Positions 6,725-14,266 of a stretch of 14,650 nt of DNA are shown here, in pieces. Both the position numbers and the translations under genes were made by a program. The notes under the pieces are model-generated. The model was not told the origin of the DNA, did no database searches, and worked only from the letters and a program-made list of their open reading frames with translations. Positions within the stretch are counted from its first letter, which is position 1; each line of letters begins with the position of its first letter. This DNA is from Clostridia bacterium (GTDB lineage: Bacteria > Bacillota > Clostridia > Christensenellales > UBA1242), in contig JAFQBZ010000052.1 in the NCBI GenBank assembly GCA_017399515.1, positions 1-14,650 of the forward strand, written 5' to 3'.

Positions 6725-9680
6725 CTAAAACACCCTTTAAACTTCTTAATCTAATTTTAACAGCACCAAGGTTTGTGATTTCATCAATCTTGATTTGTGT
6801 GTAAAGTTTATTATCATTTTCCATAATGCTTCTCATTTCATCTGAAGTGATGGCATCAATGCCGCAGCCAAATGACACAAGTTGAACAAGTTCAACACCA
6901 TCATTTTCTGAAGCGAATTTTGCAGCGTTATACATTCTTGCGTGGAATGTCCATTGGTTTAAAACATTCAAGTTCTTTGCTTGTGCAAGGTTTGAAACGC
7001 TGTCTTCTGAAAGCACAACAAAGCCTAAACTTGTGACAAGTTTGTCAATACCGTGACTGATTTCTGGGTCAATGTGGTAAGGACGACCAGCCAAGATAAG
7101 TGCATATCTGCCGGTTTCTTTTGCAAACTCAAGTGCTTTCTTTCCTTCATATCTAATATCAAACTTCCACTTTTCATAAGCAATTTGTGCAGTTTTGATT
7201 GCTTTTTTAAGTTGTTTCTTATCAATTTTTGCGATTTTTGAAAGTGACTTATAAAGCCCCTTTTCAAGTTCTTTTGCACTATTGATATTAAGATAAGGAT
7301 ACAAATATTCAACTTCTTTAAGTTCATCTAAATTAGAGCGAAGAAGTTCAGAGTAATATGCAACAACCGGACAGTTATAGTTATTGTCACCAATTTTTTC
7401 ATCAACATTATAAGTCAAACTTGGATAGAAGATTGCATCAACTTTTCTCTCAAGAAGTTCAATAATGTGACCATGCATAACCTTTGCAGGATAGCAAACC
7501 GTGTCTGAAGGAATTGTGTATTGACCTTTTGCATAAAGTTTTTTGGTTGTGAAACCTGAAAGTTCAGTGTTGAAACCAAGTTCTTCAAAAAGAGTTTTCC
7601 AGAACACTGCAAGTTCATACATTCCAAGACTCATTGGAATGCCGATTGTTTTTCTGCCTTCAATTCTTTCAGTTTTAAAGAGTGCTTCAAACTTATCTCT
7701 TTTATATTTAAACATATTAGGAATTTGAAGCATATCTGCATGAGTTTCACCAAGACTTGCACCTTTTTCACATTGGTTACCTGAAATGAATCTGTTTCCA
7801 TCATTAAAAAGGTTGATTGTCAAGTTGCAGTGGTTTCCACAACCGTTGCAACGAACCATTTTTGATGTGTGAGTGAATCGTTTAAGGTCATCATAAGAAA
7901 TGATTGTTGACTTTTCAATGCCTAAATTTTTAGCACGAAGTGCACAACCAAATGCACCCATAAGACCAGAAATAACAGGGCGAATAACATTTCTGCCAAG
8001 TTCTCTTTCAAATGCACGAAGCACAGAGTCGTTAAGGAAAGTTCCGCCTTGAACAATGATGTTCTTTCCAAGAGCAGAAGCAGATGCTTCACGAATAACT
8101 TTGTAAATTGCATTCTTCACAACCGAAATTGAAAGCCCTGCTGAAATGTCACCAACATCAGCACCATCTTTTTGTGCTTGTTTAACTGATGAGTTCATAA
8201 ACACAGTACATCTTGAGCCAAGGTCAACCGGCTTTTTTGCAAAAATGCCAAGGGTTGAAAATTCTTTAATGTCATAACCAAGTGATTTTGCAAATGTTTC
8301 AATAAACGAACCACAACCAGATGAGCAAGCCTCATTAAGATTAATGCTGTCGATTGAATTTTTGCGAATCTTAAAGCATTTAATGTCTTGACCACCAATG
8401 TCTAAAATATAGTCAACATTAGGGTTGAAATGTTTTGCAGCAGTGTAATGCGCAAGAGTTTCAACAAAGCCTTCATCAACAGAAAATGCTTTCTTTATAA
8501 GTTCTTCACCGTAACCGGTTACAACGCTTCCAGCAATTTGAATTTTGTCTTCAATAATTGAATAAATTGTTTCAAGTTGCTCTTTGATAATTTCAACAGG
8601 GTTGCCCTTGTTTGAACTGTAATATGAATATAAAATTTTGTCATCTTCACTTAAAAGCACTAACTTTGTGGTTGTGCTTCCGCAGTCAATTCCAAGATAT
8701 GCTTTGCCTGTGTAATTTTTAACATCAATTTCTTCAACTGTTGCTTTTGAGTGGCGAACACAAAATTCTTCATACTCTTTTTCATCAACGAAAAGTGGTT
8801 CAAGTGTGTTTGTTACTTTCTTTGAAGTGTCGATTGATTTAACCTTTTCAATAAGTTCATTTATTTTATAATGACTTCTTTGTTTTGAAGCAAAGATTGC
8901 TGAACCAATTGCAACTGAAATAGGTGCATATTCTGGGAAGATTGCGTGTTCATCATCAAGGTTAAGTGTTTCTTTAAATTGTCTTCTAAGCCCTTTCAAG
9001 AAGTGAAGCGGACCGCCAAGGAACATTACCTTGCCTTCAATCTTTCTGCCTTGTGCAAGACCAGAAATTGTTTGGTTAACAATTGCTTGATAAATGCTGG
9101 CAGCAATATCTTCTTTTCTGGCACCTTGGTTTAAAAGTGGTTGAATGTCAGTTTTGGCAAACACACCGCATCTTGAAGCAATTGGATAAATCTTTTCGCT
9201 TTTCAAACTGAGTTCATCAAGCTCGGCTGTGTTAACATTCATAAGTGTTGACATTTGGTCGATAAAAGCACCTGTGCCACCTGCACAAGTTCCATTCATT
9301 CTTTCATCTGTTCCGTTATCAAAGAAGATAACCTTTGCATCTTCACCACCAAGTTCAACAACAACGTTTGTGTCTTTTTCAAGAGTTTTCACAAGTTCGC
9401 TGGTTGCAAAAACTTCTTGAACAAAAGGAAGCCCAAGTTCGTTTGCAACACCAAGACCTGATGAACCAGAAAATGAAATGTAAACATCATCATCTTCAAT
9501 AAGTGGTTTGATTTTTTTGAGTTCTTCAAGCACCTTTGATTTAATCATTGAAAGGTGTCTGTTGTAACTGTGATAAATAAGTTCGTTATCTTTAAAGAGT
9601 GCAAGTTTGACTGTTGTTGAACCAACATCAATACCAAGATAAGTCCCTGAATTTTTAAAAATTTGTTTGTTTAAGTTCAT
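6699..9680 (-). CDS. Double-ASKHA acyl-CoA dehydratase activase (ATP-dependent electron-transfer protein)
   Basis: A 993-residue activase. ASKHA ATPase domain 1 is about 14-265: LGIDVGSTTVKLA at 15-27, then Cys132 in NGTCAGGTGAF and Cys171 in SRCGVF, the pair that in HgdC bridges a [4Fe-4S] cluster between two subunits. Domain 2 is about 327-585: LGIDCGSTTTKL, Cys452 and Cys491. Next come a four-Cys motif (C611, C614, C618, C637) and a DUF2229-like region from about 678, with SDTVCYPAK and SFGCGIDAIT. HgdC-type activases couple ATP hydrolysis to one-electron reduction of a dehydratase. In many anaerobes this protein continues into the HgdB-like part as one chain; here it stops and the rest is the next gene. 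AGGAAA precedes the ATG. It is the first gene of a four-gene operon. Confidence 0.9.
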   Translation of the reverse strand: MNLNKQIFKNSGTYLGIDVGSTTVKLALFKDNELIYHSYNRHLSMIKSKVLEELKKIKPLIEDDDVYISFSGSSGLGVANELGLPFVQEVFATSELVKTLEKDTNVVVELGGEDAKVIFFDNGTDERMNGTCAGGTGAFIDQMSTLMNVNTAELDELSLKSEKIYPIASRCGVFAKTDIQPLLNQGARKEDIAASIYQAIVNQTISGLAQGRKIEGKVMFLGGPLHFLKGLRRQFKETLNLDDEHAIFPEYAPISVAIGSAIFASKQRSHYKINELIEKVKSIDTSKKVTNTLEPLFVDEKEYEEFCVRHSKATVEEIDVKNYTGKAYLGIDCGSTTTKLVLLSEDDKILYSYYSSNKGNPVEIIKEQLETIYSIIEDKIQIAGSVVTGYGEELIKKAFSVDEGFVETLAHYTAAKHFNPNVDYILDIGGQDIKCFKIRKNSIDSINLNEACSSGCGSFIETFAKSLGYDIKEFSTLGIFAKKPVDLGSRCTVFMNSSVKQAQKDGADVGDISAGLSISVVKNAIYKVIREASASALGKNIIVQGGTFLNDSVLRAFERELGRNVIRPVISGLMGAFGCALRAKNLGIEKSTIISYDDLKRFTHTSKMVRCNGCGNHCNLTINLFNDGNRFISGNQCEKGASLGETHADMLQIPNMFKYKRDKFEALFKTERIEGRKTIGIPMSLGMYELAVFWKTLFEELGFNTELSGFTTKKLYAKGQYTIPSDTVCYPAKVMHGHIIELLERKVDAIFYPSLTYNVDEKIGDNNYNCPVVAYYSELLRSNLDELKEVEYLYPYLNINSAKELEKGLYKSLSKIAKIDKKQLKKAIKTAQIAYEKWKFDIRYEGKKALEFAKETGRYALILAGRPYHIDPEISHGIDKLVTSLGFVVLSEDSVSNLAQAKNLNVLNQWTFHARMYNAAKFASENDGVELVQLVSFGCGIDAITSDEMRSIMENDNKLYTQIKIDEITNLGAVKIRLRSLKGVLDERKKNEL

Positions 9681-9719
9681 TAGTAAATTTCCTATTTTTT
9701 AGATTTTTTCCTAACTATA

Positions 9720-9748
9720 ATTATATATGATTTATGAATTTTTAGCAA
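9720..9748 (-). promoter_or_regulatory. Promoter of the activase-dehydratase-relA-alkD operon
   Basis: Minus strand: TTGCTA (9748-9743), a 17-nt spacer and a consensus TATAAT (9725-9720). The predicted start near 9713 gives a leader of about 33 nt with AGGAAA upstream of the ATG at 9680. No other promoter is evident between the four genes. Confidence 0.65.
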
Positions 9749-9772
9749 TAAATAAATATGTTTATTTTTAGT

Positions 9773-9801
9773 TTGAAATTTTTTGTGCACTTTGTTATCA
9801 T
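9773..9801 (+). promoter_or_regulatory. ispH promoter, predicted leaderless
   Basis: TTGAAA (9773-9778), a 17-nt spacer and TATCAT (9796-9801) with TGT before it (extended -10). The ATG starts at 9808, 6 nt after the hexamer, so the transcript should begin at or next to the A of ATG. No Shine-Dalgarno sequence is present. Confidence 0.7.
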
Positions 9802-9807
9802 ATTGGT

Positions 9808-10698
9808 ATGGAAAATATCGAAATTGCAAAAATCTGTGGGCTTTGTGCAGGTTGCCAAAGAGCAATAAACACAGCCGAAGAAGAACTAAGTCATGGCAAA
9901 AAAGTCACCATTTTCAAAGAGATTGTGCATAACAAAAATGTAAACAATTCTCTCATTTCAAAAGGTGCTGTTTTTGCGAGCGAACTTGAAGAACTGAAAG
10001 GTGCTGAAACAGTGATTATTCGTGCACACGGTGAACCACCTGAAACTTATGACTTTTTAAACAAAAACAACATTTCTTTTAAAGATTGCACTTGTCCAAA
10101 AGTTGAAAAGATTCACGAAGAAGTGAAAAGATTTGCTGAAGATGGCTATTTTATCATCATTTTGGGCAAATTTCATAAAGCGCTTCACCCTGAAGTTTTA
10201 GGCACTTTGGGTTACGCAAATGGCAGAGCAATTCTTGTTGAAAATGAAGATGACTTAGAAAGAGTTGAAACCCTTAAAAACGAAAAAGTTTACCTTGTTT
10301 GTCAAACCACATTTAACCTTAAAAAAGCAGATGAACTGATTGAAATTATTGAAATGATACTTTCAAAAAACAACTGTCACCTTGTGGTTAACAAATCGAT
10401 TTGCGATGCGCAAAAATTCATTAACCTTTCATCAGCAGAACTTGCAAGCCAAGTTGACACAATGATTGTTGTTGGCGGGAAAAACTCAAGCAACTCACTT
10501 GAACTTTATAAAAATATGAGCACAATTTGCCCAAGCATTTTTATTGAAGACATAAATGATTATAAACAAGCATTTGCAGAAATTGGAATCACTCTTTCAA
10601 AAGATTTAAAAATTGGAATCACCGCTGGTGCTTCAACCAACAAAGCCGAACTTGAAGAACTTAAACAACTTATCAAAAAAGATTTAGAGGAAATTTAA
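9808..10698 (+). CDS. ispH: 4-hydroxy-3-methylbut-2-enyl diphosphate reductase (IspH-like)
   Basis: A 296-residue iron-sulfur enzyme of the MEP isoprenoid pathway, which converts HMBPP to IPP and DMAPP. The three cluster cysteines are visible: Cys13 in GLCAG, Cys96 in CTCPKVEKIH and Cys199 in SICDAQ. Substrate-site motifs are EIVHN (His41), RAHG (His74), LHPEVLGT (His127, Glu129), CQTT, GGKNSSNS and TAGAST. Departures from the usual sequence are the first motif, CGLCAGC (C10, C13, C16, a CxxCxxC instead of GFCxGV), an extra Cys94, and loss of the RQ after ICDAT. It could therefore be a diverged paralogue. It has a predicted leaderless start and is followed one base later by the metallo-hydrolase gene. 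Confidence 0.87.
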   Translation: MENIEIAKICGLCAGCQRAINTAEEELSHGKKVTIFKEIVHNKNVNNSLISKGAVFASELEELKGAETVIIRAHGEPPETYDFLNKNNISFKDCTCPKVEKIHEEVKRFAEDGYFIIILGKFHKALHPEVLGTLGYANGRAILVENEDDLERVETLKNEKVYLVCQTTFNLKKADELIEIIEMILSKNNCHLVVNKSICDAQKFINLSSAELASQVDTMIVVGGKNSSNSLELYKNMSTICPSIFIEDINDYKQAFAEIGITLSKDLKIGITAGASTNKAELEELKQLIKKDLEEI

Positions 10699-10699
10699 A

Positions 10700-11311
10700 A
10701 TGAACATAAAAATCAACACTCACAGTTCAATTCAAATTGATGATATTGCCTTTGACCCTTACGGCATAACAAAACCAACACTTGCAGCAAAATATGTGTG
10801 CATAACCCACACACATTTCGACCATCTTGACATTGAATCAATAAAGAACATTTCAAACGAAAACACAATCATTGTTGCAACCATTGACGCAAAAGAAACA
10901 CTCACGCAAAACTTTTCAAACAAAATTGTTTATGTTAAACCAAACGAAGTTTTAAACTTTGAAAACTTCACACTTGAAACCTTTTCATCTTATAACATAA
11001 ACAAACAATTCCACCCAAAATCAAATAATTGGGTTGGATATAAACTCACAAAAGAAAACAAAACTTATGTGGTTGCCGGCGACACCGATGTCACCCCTGA
11101 ACTTGAAAAACTCGCAAATATTGATGTGTTATTCCTTCCAATTGGTGGAACATACACAATGACCGCAACTGAAGCAGCCAAACTTGCAAACAAAGTGAAA
11201 CCTGCCCTTGTGATTCCTATGCACTATGGCTCTGTGGTTGGTTCAAAGGAAAATGAAACCGAATTCATTAAACATTTAAACGCTGACACCAATTACAAAA
11301 TTTTATTATAA
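10700..11311 (+). CDS. Metallo-beta-lactamase-fold hydrolase (UlaG-like)
   Basis: A 203-residue MBL-fold protein. The metal-binding motif HTHFDH is at 37-42, followed by His105 (QFHPK), AGDTD with Asp128/Asp130 (126-130) and PMHYG with His175, giving a two-metal site. The opening residues (MNIKINTHSSIQI) resemble the UlaG/YtkL branch of small MBL proteins rather than beta-lactamases. The substrate is unknown; relatives include phosphodiesterases and lactonases. There is no signal peptide, so it is cytoplasmic. The ATG follows the ispH stop by one base, with GAGG about 9 nt upstream inside the end of ispH, so it is translationally coupled. A hairpin terminator follows 10 bases after the stop. 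Confidence 0.88.
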   Translation: MNIKINTHSSIQIDDIAFDPYGITKPTLAAKYVCITHTHFDHLDIESIKNISNENTIIVATIDAKETLTQNFSNKIVYVKPNEVLNFENFTLETFSSYNINKQFHPKSNNWVGYKLTKENKTYVVAGDTDVTPELEKLANIDVLFLPIGGTYTMTATEAAKLANKVKPALVIPMHYGSVVGSKENETEFIKHLNADTNYKILL

Positions 11312-11321
11312 TTTAAGACAA

Positions 11322-11351
11322 AAAAAGATATGCAAAACTGCATATCTTTTT
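11322..11351. terminator. Bidirectional terminator between MBL gene and orphan gene pair
   Basis: A5-GATATGCA, loop AAAC, TGCATATC-T5: a perfect stem with A- and T-tracts on its two sides, placed between convergent genes. It serves both strands. Stem start, tracts and the following ATTTTATTC match the hairpin at 2514-2543. Confidence 0.85.
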
Positions 11352-11354
11352 ATT

Positions 11355-12359
11355 TTATTCTCTGCTCATAAGTTGTTCTGCTGAAAAATCATTTTTGATT
11401 CCTTCAAGTTCTGCCATAAGTTCTTCAAGTGGCATTTTTGGAACAAACTTTTTAGATTTTTTATTGTCAAGCCCATTGTCAACAGACCTTGAAAGTGCCC
11501 ACGCAATCATTTGTGAAACGCAGTCTGCATTAGGCTCATACTTTGCATTCCACGAACCATCTCTGCCAAGAATTGCAAGGCTGTGCTCATCACCTTGAAT
11601 ATTGTTTCTAAGTTTTGAAGAATAAATGTGAATGGCATCAAAAATGGCTTCAGATGTTGCAACACCAGACAAAAGTGGGTCGCCATATTTTTCATATTTA
11701 ACCGCAACGCCATTTAAACCGTCATCTAAACGCACATTGGTTTCATTGTTTTTCCACGCACTGTTAAGCATTTCATCTTGTTTTGTGTCAACAAAAAGTG
11801 CAGGAATCACCGAACTAAATGTGAGTGGAGCAAATGAAACTTCAAAAGTGGTCTGCATCAAAATGTCACACTCTTCTCTTGAATAGCCAAGCACTTTAAG
11901 TTCTTTATAAAATGCACGCATAATTTTATCAACTTCAAGGTGTCCTCTGCAAAAAGTGAAGAATGTCACCTGTGAAAGTCTTCTGCACGCTTCATTAAGT
12001 GGCACAAGTTCATCATTTTCATCTTGAAGCATTTTAATCAAAAACTTATCAACAAAGTTATCTATATCTTCTTTTTCAAACTTGCCTTTTGCTGGGTTGT
12101 CAGTTGTTGGATAAACCGCGCCAATGATGTCAACATAGTCATAAACTTTGTTCATCGCACCTTGTTTAAACAAAAGTTGCAAATAATTTTCAACAAACTT
12201 GCAAACACCATTTGCAGAATTTTCAACAACCGTGCCGTTTCCACCAATGCAAACAATCACCGGTTTGTCAGGCACATATTTATCTAAATTAAGCCTTTGC
12301 CAATGGTTAACTTTGTCTAAATTTCTCTTTCCCCAACTTGCTTCGTTTCTATAAGCCAT
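11355..12359 (-). CDS. Unrecognised protein, possible alpha/beta-hydrolase-like fold
   Basis: A 334-residue soluble protein of no family I recognise. The ATG at 12359 is chosen because AAGGGAA lies just upstream; the frame is open for eight more codons, overlapping the gene before it. Suggestive but weak features: a hydrophobic strand followed by a small-residue turn, PVIVCIGGNGT (33-43); a strand-turn-helix VTFFTFCRGHLEV (131-143) that resembles a nucleophile elbow with Cys137; IPALFVDTKQDE (185-196) where an acid is expected; and His259 in GDEHSLAILGRDGSW. That order fits an alpha/beta hydrolase with a Cys nucleophile, but this is inference. It is the second gene of a two-gene operon, 10 nt after its partner, ending 3 nt from the shared terminator. 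Confidence 0.8.
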   Translation of the reverse strand: MAYRNEASWGKRNLDKVNHWQRLNLDKYVPDKPVIVCIGGNGTVVENSANGVCKFVENYLQLLFKQGAMNKVYDYVDIIGAVYPTTDNPAKGKFEKEDIDNFVDKFLIKMLQDENDELVPLNEACRRLSQVTFFTFCRGHLEVDKIMRAFYKELKVLGYSREECDILMQTTFEVSFAPLTFSSVIPALFVDTKQDEMLNSAWKNNETNVRLDDGLNGVAVKYEKYGDPLLSGVATSEAIFDAIHIYSSKLRNNIQGDEHSLAILGRDGSWNAKYEPNADCVSQMIAWALSRSVDNGLDNKKSKKFVPKMPLEELMAELEGIKNDFSAEQLMSRE

Positions 12360-12369
12360 AATTTCCCTT

Positions 12370-12996
12370 TTATTCACTATCACCAGGTTGTGGTGGTTTT
12401 TTCATTGATTTAATTTCTTTTGCTGTTTCTTGGTTAAACTCAACAAGGTTTGGCAAAAATTCAAGTTCTGCCATTTCTGCAAATTTCGCAGAAGGATTGC
12501 GTCTTCCCATGTTTGAGCGTTCAACATAACCATAAAAAATTGGTCCAAATTTTTCACGAGCCTCATCACTCATAATTCCATAAGCAAAACTTGCAATGTT
12601 CCAAGAAATTTGGTCACCGTTGTTTGAGTCACCCCAAGGAAGTTCTTTCATTGCCTCATCAAAAGCCTTTTCATCGCCTTCATTTGCAGCCTTAATAATG
12701 TCTGCAAGTTCATAAATTGTTCTTGCATAACTATAAACCCAATAATGATCCATTTCATCTTGGCTGTTTTTAAGTTTTTCAACTCTGTGAGTATATAAAT
12801 ACTTTATAATTTCTTCAACCGCAAACTCTCTATACACATGACCAGGTTTATCAAGTTGAACCTGAAATATCTCTCGAATTTCTGGAATATTTTCTTCTAA
12901 AACCTCTAATCCCATTTTTGCATTTTCAATTTCAATTTTCATTTTTGTTTCATAATCTGCATTTTCTGGTGTTGGTTTTATAGTATATTTTTTCAT
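12370..12996 (-). CDS. Unrecognised acidic helical protein, partner of the downstream orphan
   Basis: A 208-residue protein, acidic and rich in Glu, Lys and Ala, probably mostly helical. It has no signal peptide, membrane segment or known motif. Distinct stretches are ELPWGDSNNGDQISWNIASF (118-137), VERSNMGRRNP (158-168) and a Pro-rich tail (KKPPQPGDSE). The start at 12996 is set by a strong AGGAGG (13010-13005), 8 nt upstream. An in-frame ATG at 13020 would place this ribosome-binding site inside the coding region and is rejected. It is transcribed from a near-consensus promoter together with the gene 10 nt downstream, so the two products probably act together. I cannot assign a function. 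Confidence 0.8.
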   Translation of the reverse strand: MKKYTIKPTPENADYETKMKIEIENAKMGLEVLEENIPEIREIFQVQLDKPGHVYREFAVEEIIKYLYTHRVEKLKNSQDEMDHYWVYSYARTIYELADIIKAANEGDEKAFDEAMKELPWGDSNNGDQISWNIASFAYGIMSDEAREKFGPIFYGYVERSNMGRRNPSAKFAEMAELEFLPNLVEFNQETAKEIKSMKKPPQPGDSE

Positions 12997-13024
12997 AATT
13001 TTGTCCTCCTTTTTAGACACCTAT

Positions 13025-13053
13025 ATTATACCAAATATAAAGTTACTTTTCAA
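13025..13053 (-). promoter_or_regulatory. Near-consensus promoter of the orphan two-gene operon
   Basis: Minus strand: TTGAAA (13053-13048), a 17-nt spacer and TATAAT (13030-13025) with TGG before it (extended -10). The start near 13018 gives a leader of about 22 nt that carries AGGAGG. It is the best sigma-70-type promoter in the window, suggesting strong constitutive expression unless repressed. Confidence 0.8.
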
Positions 13054-13090
13054 TAACTTTTTTAAAAATATTTATCACTTTGAAAAAACA

Positions 13091-13117
13091 AAAAAAATGA
13101 TGCTTTTTTGCATCACT
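13091..13117 (-). terminator. Terminator of the zinc-ribbon gene
   Basis: On the minus strand TGATGC, loop AAAAAA, GCATCA, then a run of seven T. It begins 8 nt after the zinc-ribbon stop codon and lies upstream of the next promoter, so it isolates the orphan operon. Confidence 0.8.
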
Positions 13118-13123
13118 TTTCAA

Positions 13124-14158
13124 TTAAAAACAATAATAACAAATAAGAGCAACAACCGCTGCAACGCCTAAAAACTTAACAAGTTTTTTGAAGAAACTCC
13201 AAATGGTTTTTGGTGGTTTTCCAACAACCTTTCCGGTTGTTCCACTGATGTAAGTTTTATAGGTTTTTCCACGATATTCATAAGTGTTCACATAAACAGG
13301 AACATAAGCAAAGTTAAAGAACACATCGCCAACTTCAGCGTCAACAGTTAGGTCTGAAATGTCTTTATGGCGTTTTAAAGCATACTTCTTTGTTTCCATA
13401 ATCATTTCAGTTTTTGCATGCTCAGTGAAGTTGTAATAATGCTCATGAATATCTTTGTCAATAGCGTCAACTCTGTATCCATAAGTATATTCTGGGAAGA
13501 ATGGAACAAGCCCTGCATAATCATCTTCATCGAAAAGTTCAAGAAGTGCTTTATTTTCTTTTGTGCAAGCAAGCATATCATAAGAAGGAACTCTTTTATT
13601 CTTCTCGCCAAAAACAGGCTTTGAAATGTTGTAATATGAACCAGAAAAATCTTTTCTTATATCACTTGCATTTGCTGAATAAACCGAATTAACTGAATAA
13701 GTGAAATTCCAAACAGGAACAAACACACCCATAAGTTTTTGGTTTTGCGCGTGTTTTTTAAGCCCCATTGGAAAGTCGTGTTGAGTTTTTAAATATTTAG
13801 AAAATGCTTTTGCAGCCTCTTCTTTGCTAATTTTAAATGGCAAGATTGCGTCAGCGCAATATCCATTATCTTCAACTTTTTCACAGTGGTTGTTTCCGCA
13901 GTTTGGGCAACGCTTTGTTTTTTCTTCACTAGACATATAGTAAACATTTCCGCAGCCACCACACTTATATGCTGAAAGTGATTGATTCAACTGATTTGGG
14001 TGAAATGCAGCACTATATTGCCTAACCATAACGGCGTCATCAGATTTTTTTGGCAAGAAATAATTTGTCTCACAATATTTACATGTAAGACAACCTTCCT
14101 TTGGGTTATACCAAAGTTCACTACCACAATTTTTACATTTTGATCCTATTGTATCCAT
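13124..14158 (-). CDS. Zinc-ribbon protein with C-terminal membrane anchor
   Basis: A 344-residue protein with two zinc ribbons. The first is CKNC at 8-11 with C23, C26 and C29 (CLTCKYC). The second is CGGC at 66-69 with CPNC at 84-87. A long domain follows (about 100-315) containing FVPVWNFTYSV and YVPVYVNTYEYRGKTY. One hydrophobic segment, about 326-342 (KFLGVAAVVALICYYC), ends the protein, so it is probably a tail-anchored membrane protein with the ribbons inside the cell. Similar Firmicutes proteins are usually annotated only as TFIIB-type zinc-ribbon or PriA-like, without experimental function; no helicase motifs are present. The ATG has no Shine-Dalgarno site and lies 6 nt from a -10 box, so it is predicted leaderless. 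It is a single-gene unit. Confidence 0.8.
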   Translation of the reverse strand: MDTIGSKCKNCGSELWYNPKEGCLTCKYCETNYFLPKKSDDAVMVRQYSAAFHPNQLNQSLSAYKCGGCGNVYYMSSEEKTKRCPNCGNNHCEKVEDNGYCADAILPFKISKEEAAKAFSKYLKTQHDFPMGLKKHAQNQKLMGVFVPVWNFTYSVNSVYSANASDIRKDFSGSYYNISKPVFGEKNKRVPSYDMLACTKENKALLELFDEDDYAGLVPFFPEYTYGYRVDAIDKDIHEHYYNFTEHAKTEMIMETKKYALKRHKDISDLTVDAEVGDVFFNFAYVPVYVNTYEYRGKTYKTYISGTTGKVVGKPPKTIWSFFKKLVKFLGVAAVVALICYYCF

Positions 14159-14164
14159 AAATAC

Positions 14165-14193
14165 ATTTTATAATTTTTGTGCGTTTTATGCAA
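14165..14193 (-). promoter_or_regulatory. Promoter of the zinc-ribbon gene, predicted leaderless
   Basis: Minus strand: TTGCAT (14193-14188), a 17-nt spacer and TAAAAT (14170-14165). The ATG starts at 14158, again 6 nt beyond the -10 hexamer, and no ribosome-binding site precedes it. Confidence 0.55.
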
Positions 14194-14228
14194 CAAAAAA
14201 TACGCAAAAAATAATAAATAATAAAAAT

Positions 14229-14260
14229 AAAAACCCTGCAATAAATAATGCAGAGTTTTT
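14229..14260 (-). terminator. Terminator of the ABC exporter gene
   Basis: On the minus strand AAAAACTCTGCA, an 8-nt loop, TGCAGGGTTTTT: the stem is complete if one G-U pair is allowed, and it ends in a T-tract. It starts 6 nt after the ABC stop codon. Confidence 0.8.
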
Positions 14261-14266
14261 ATGTAT

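Noticed and set aside
12360..12383. Upstream ATG for the 334-residue orphan protein
   Set aside because: It would overlap the preceding gene without a ribosome-binding site; the ATG at 12359 has AAGGGAA just upstream.
12997..13020. Upstream ATG for the 208-residue orphan protein (adds MSKKEDKI)
   Set aside because: These codons are the AGGAGG ribosome-binding site itself, and the ATG lies at the predicted transcription start.
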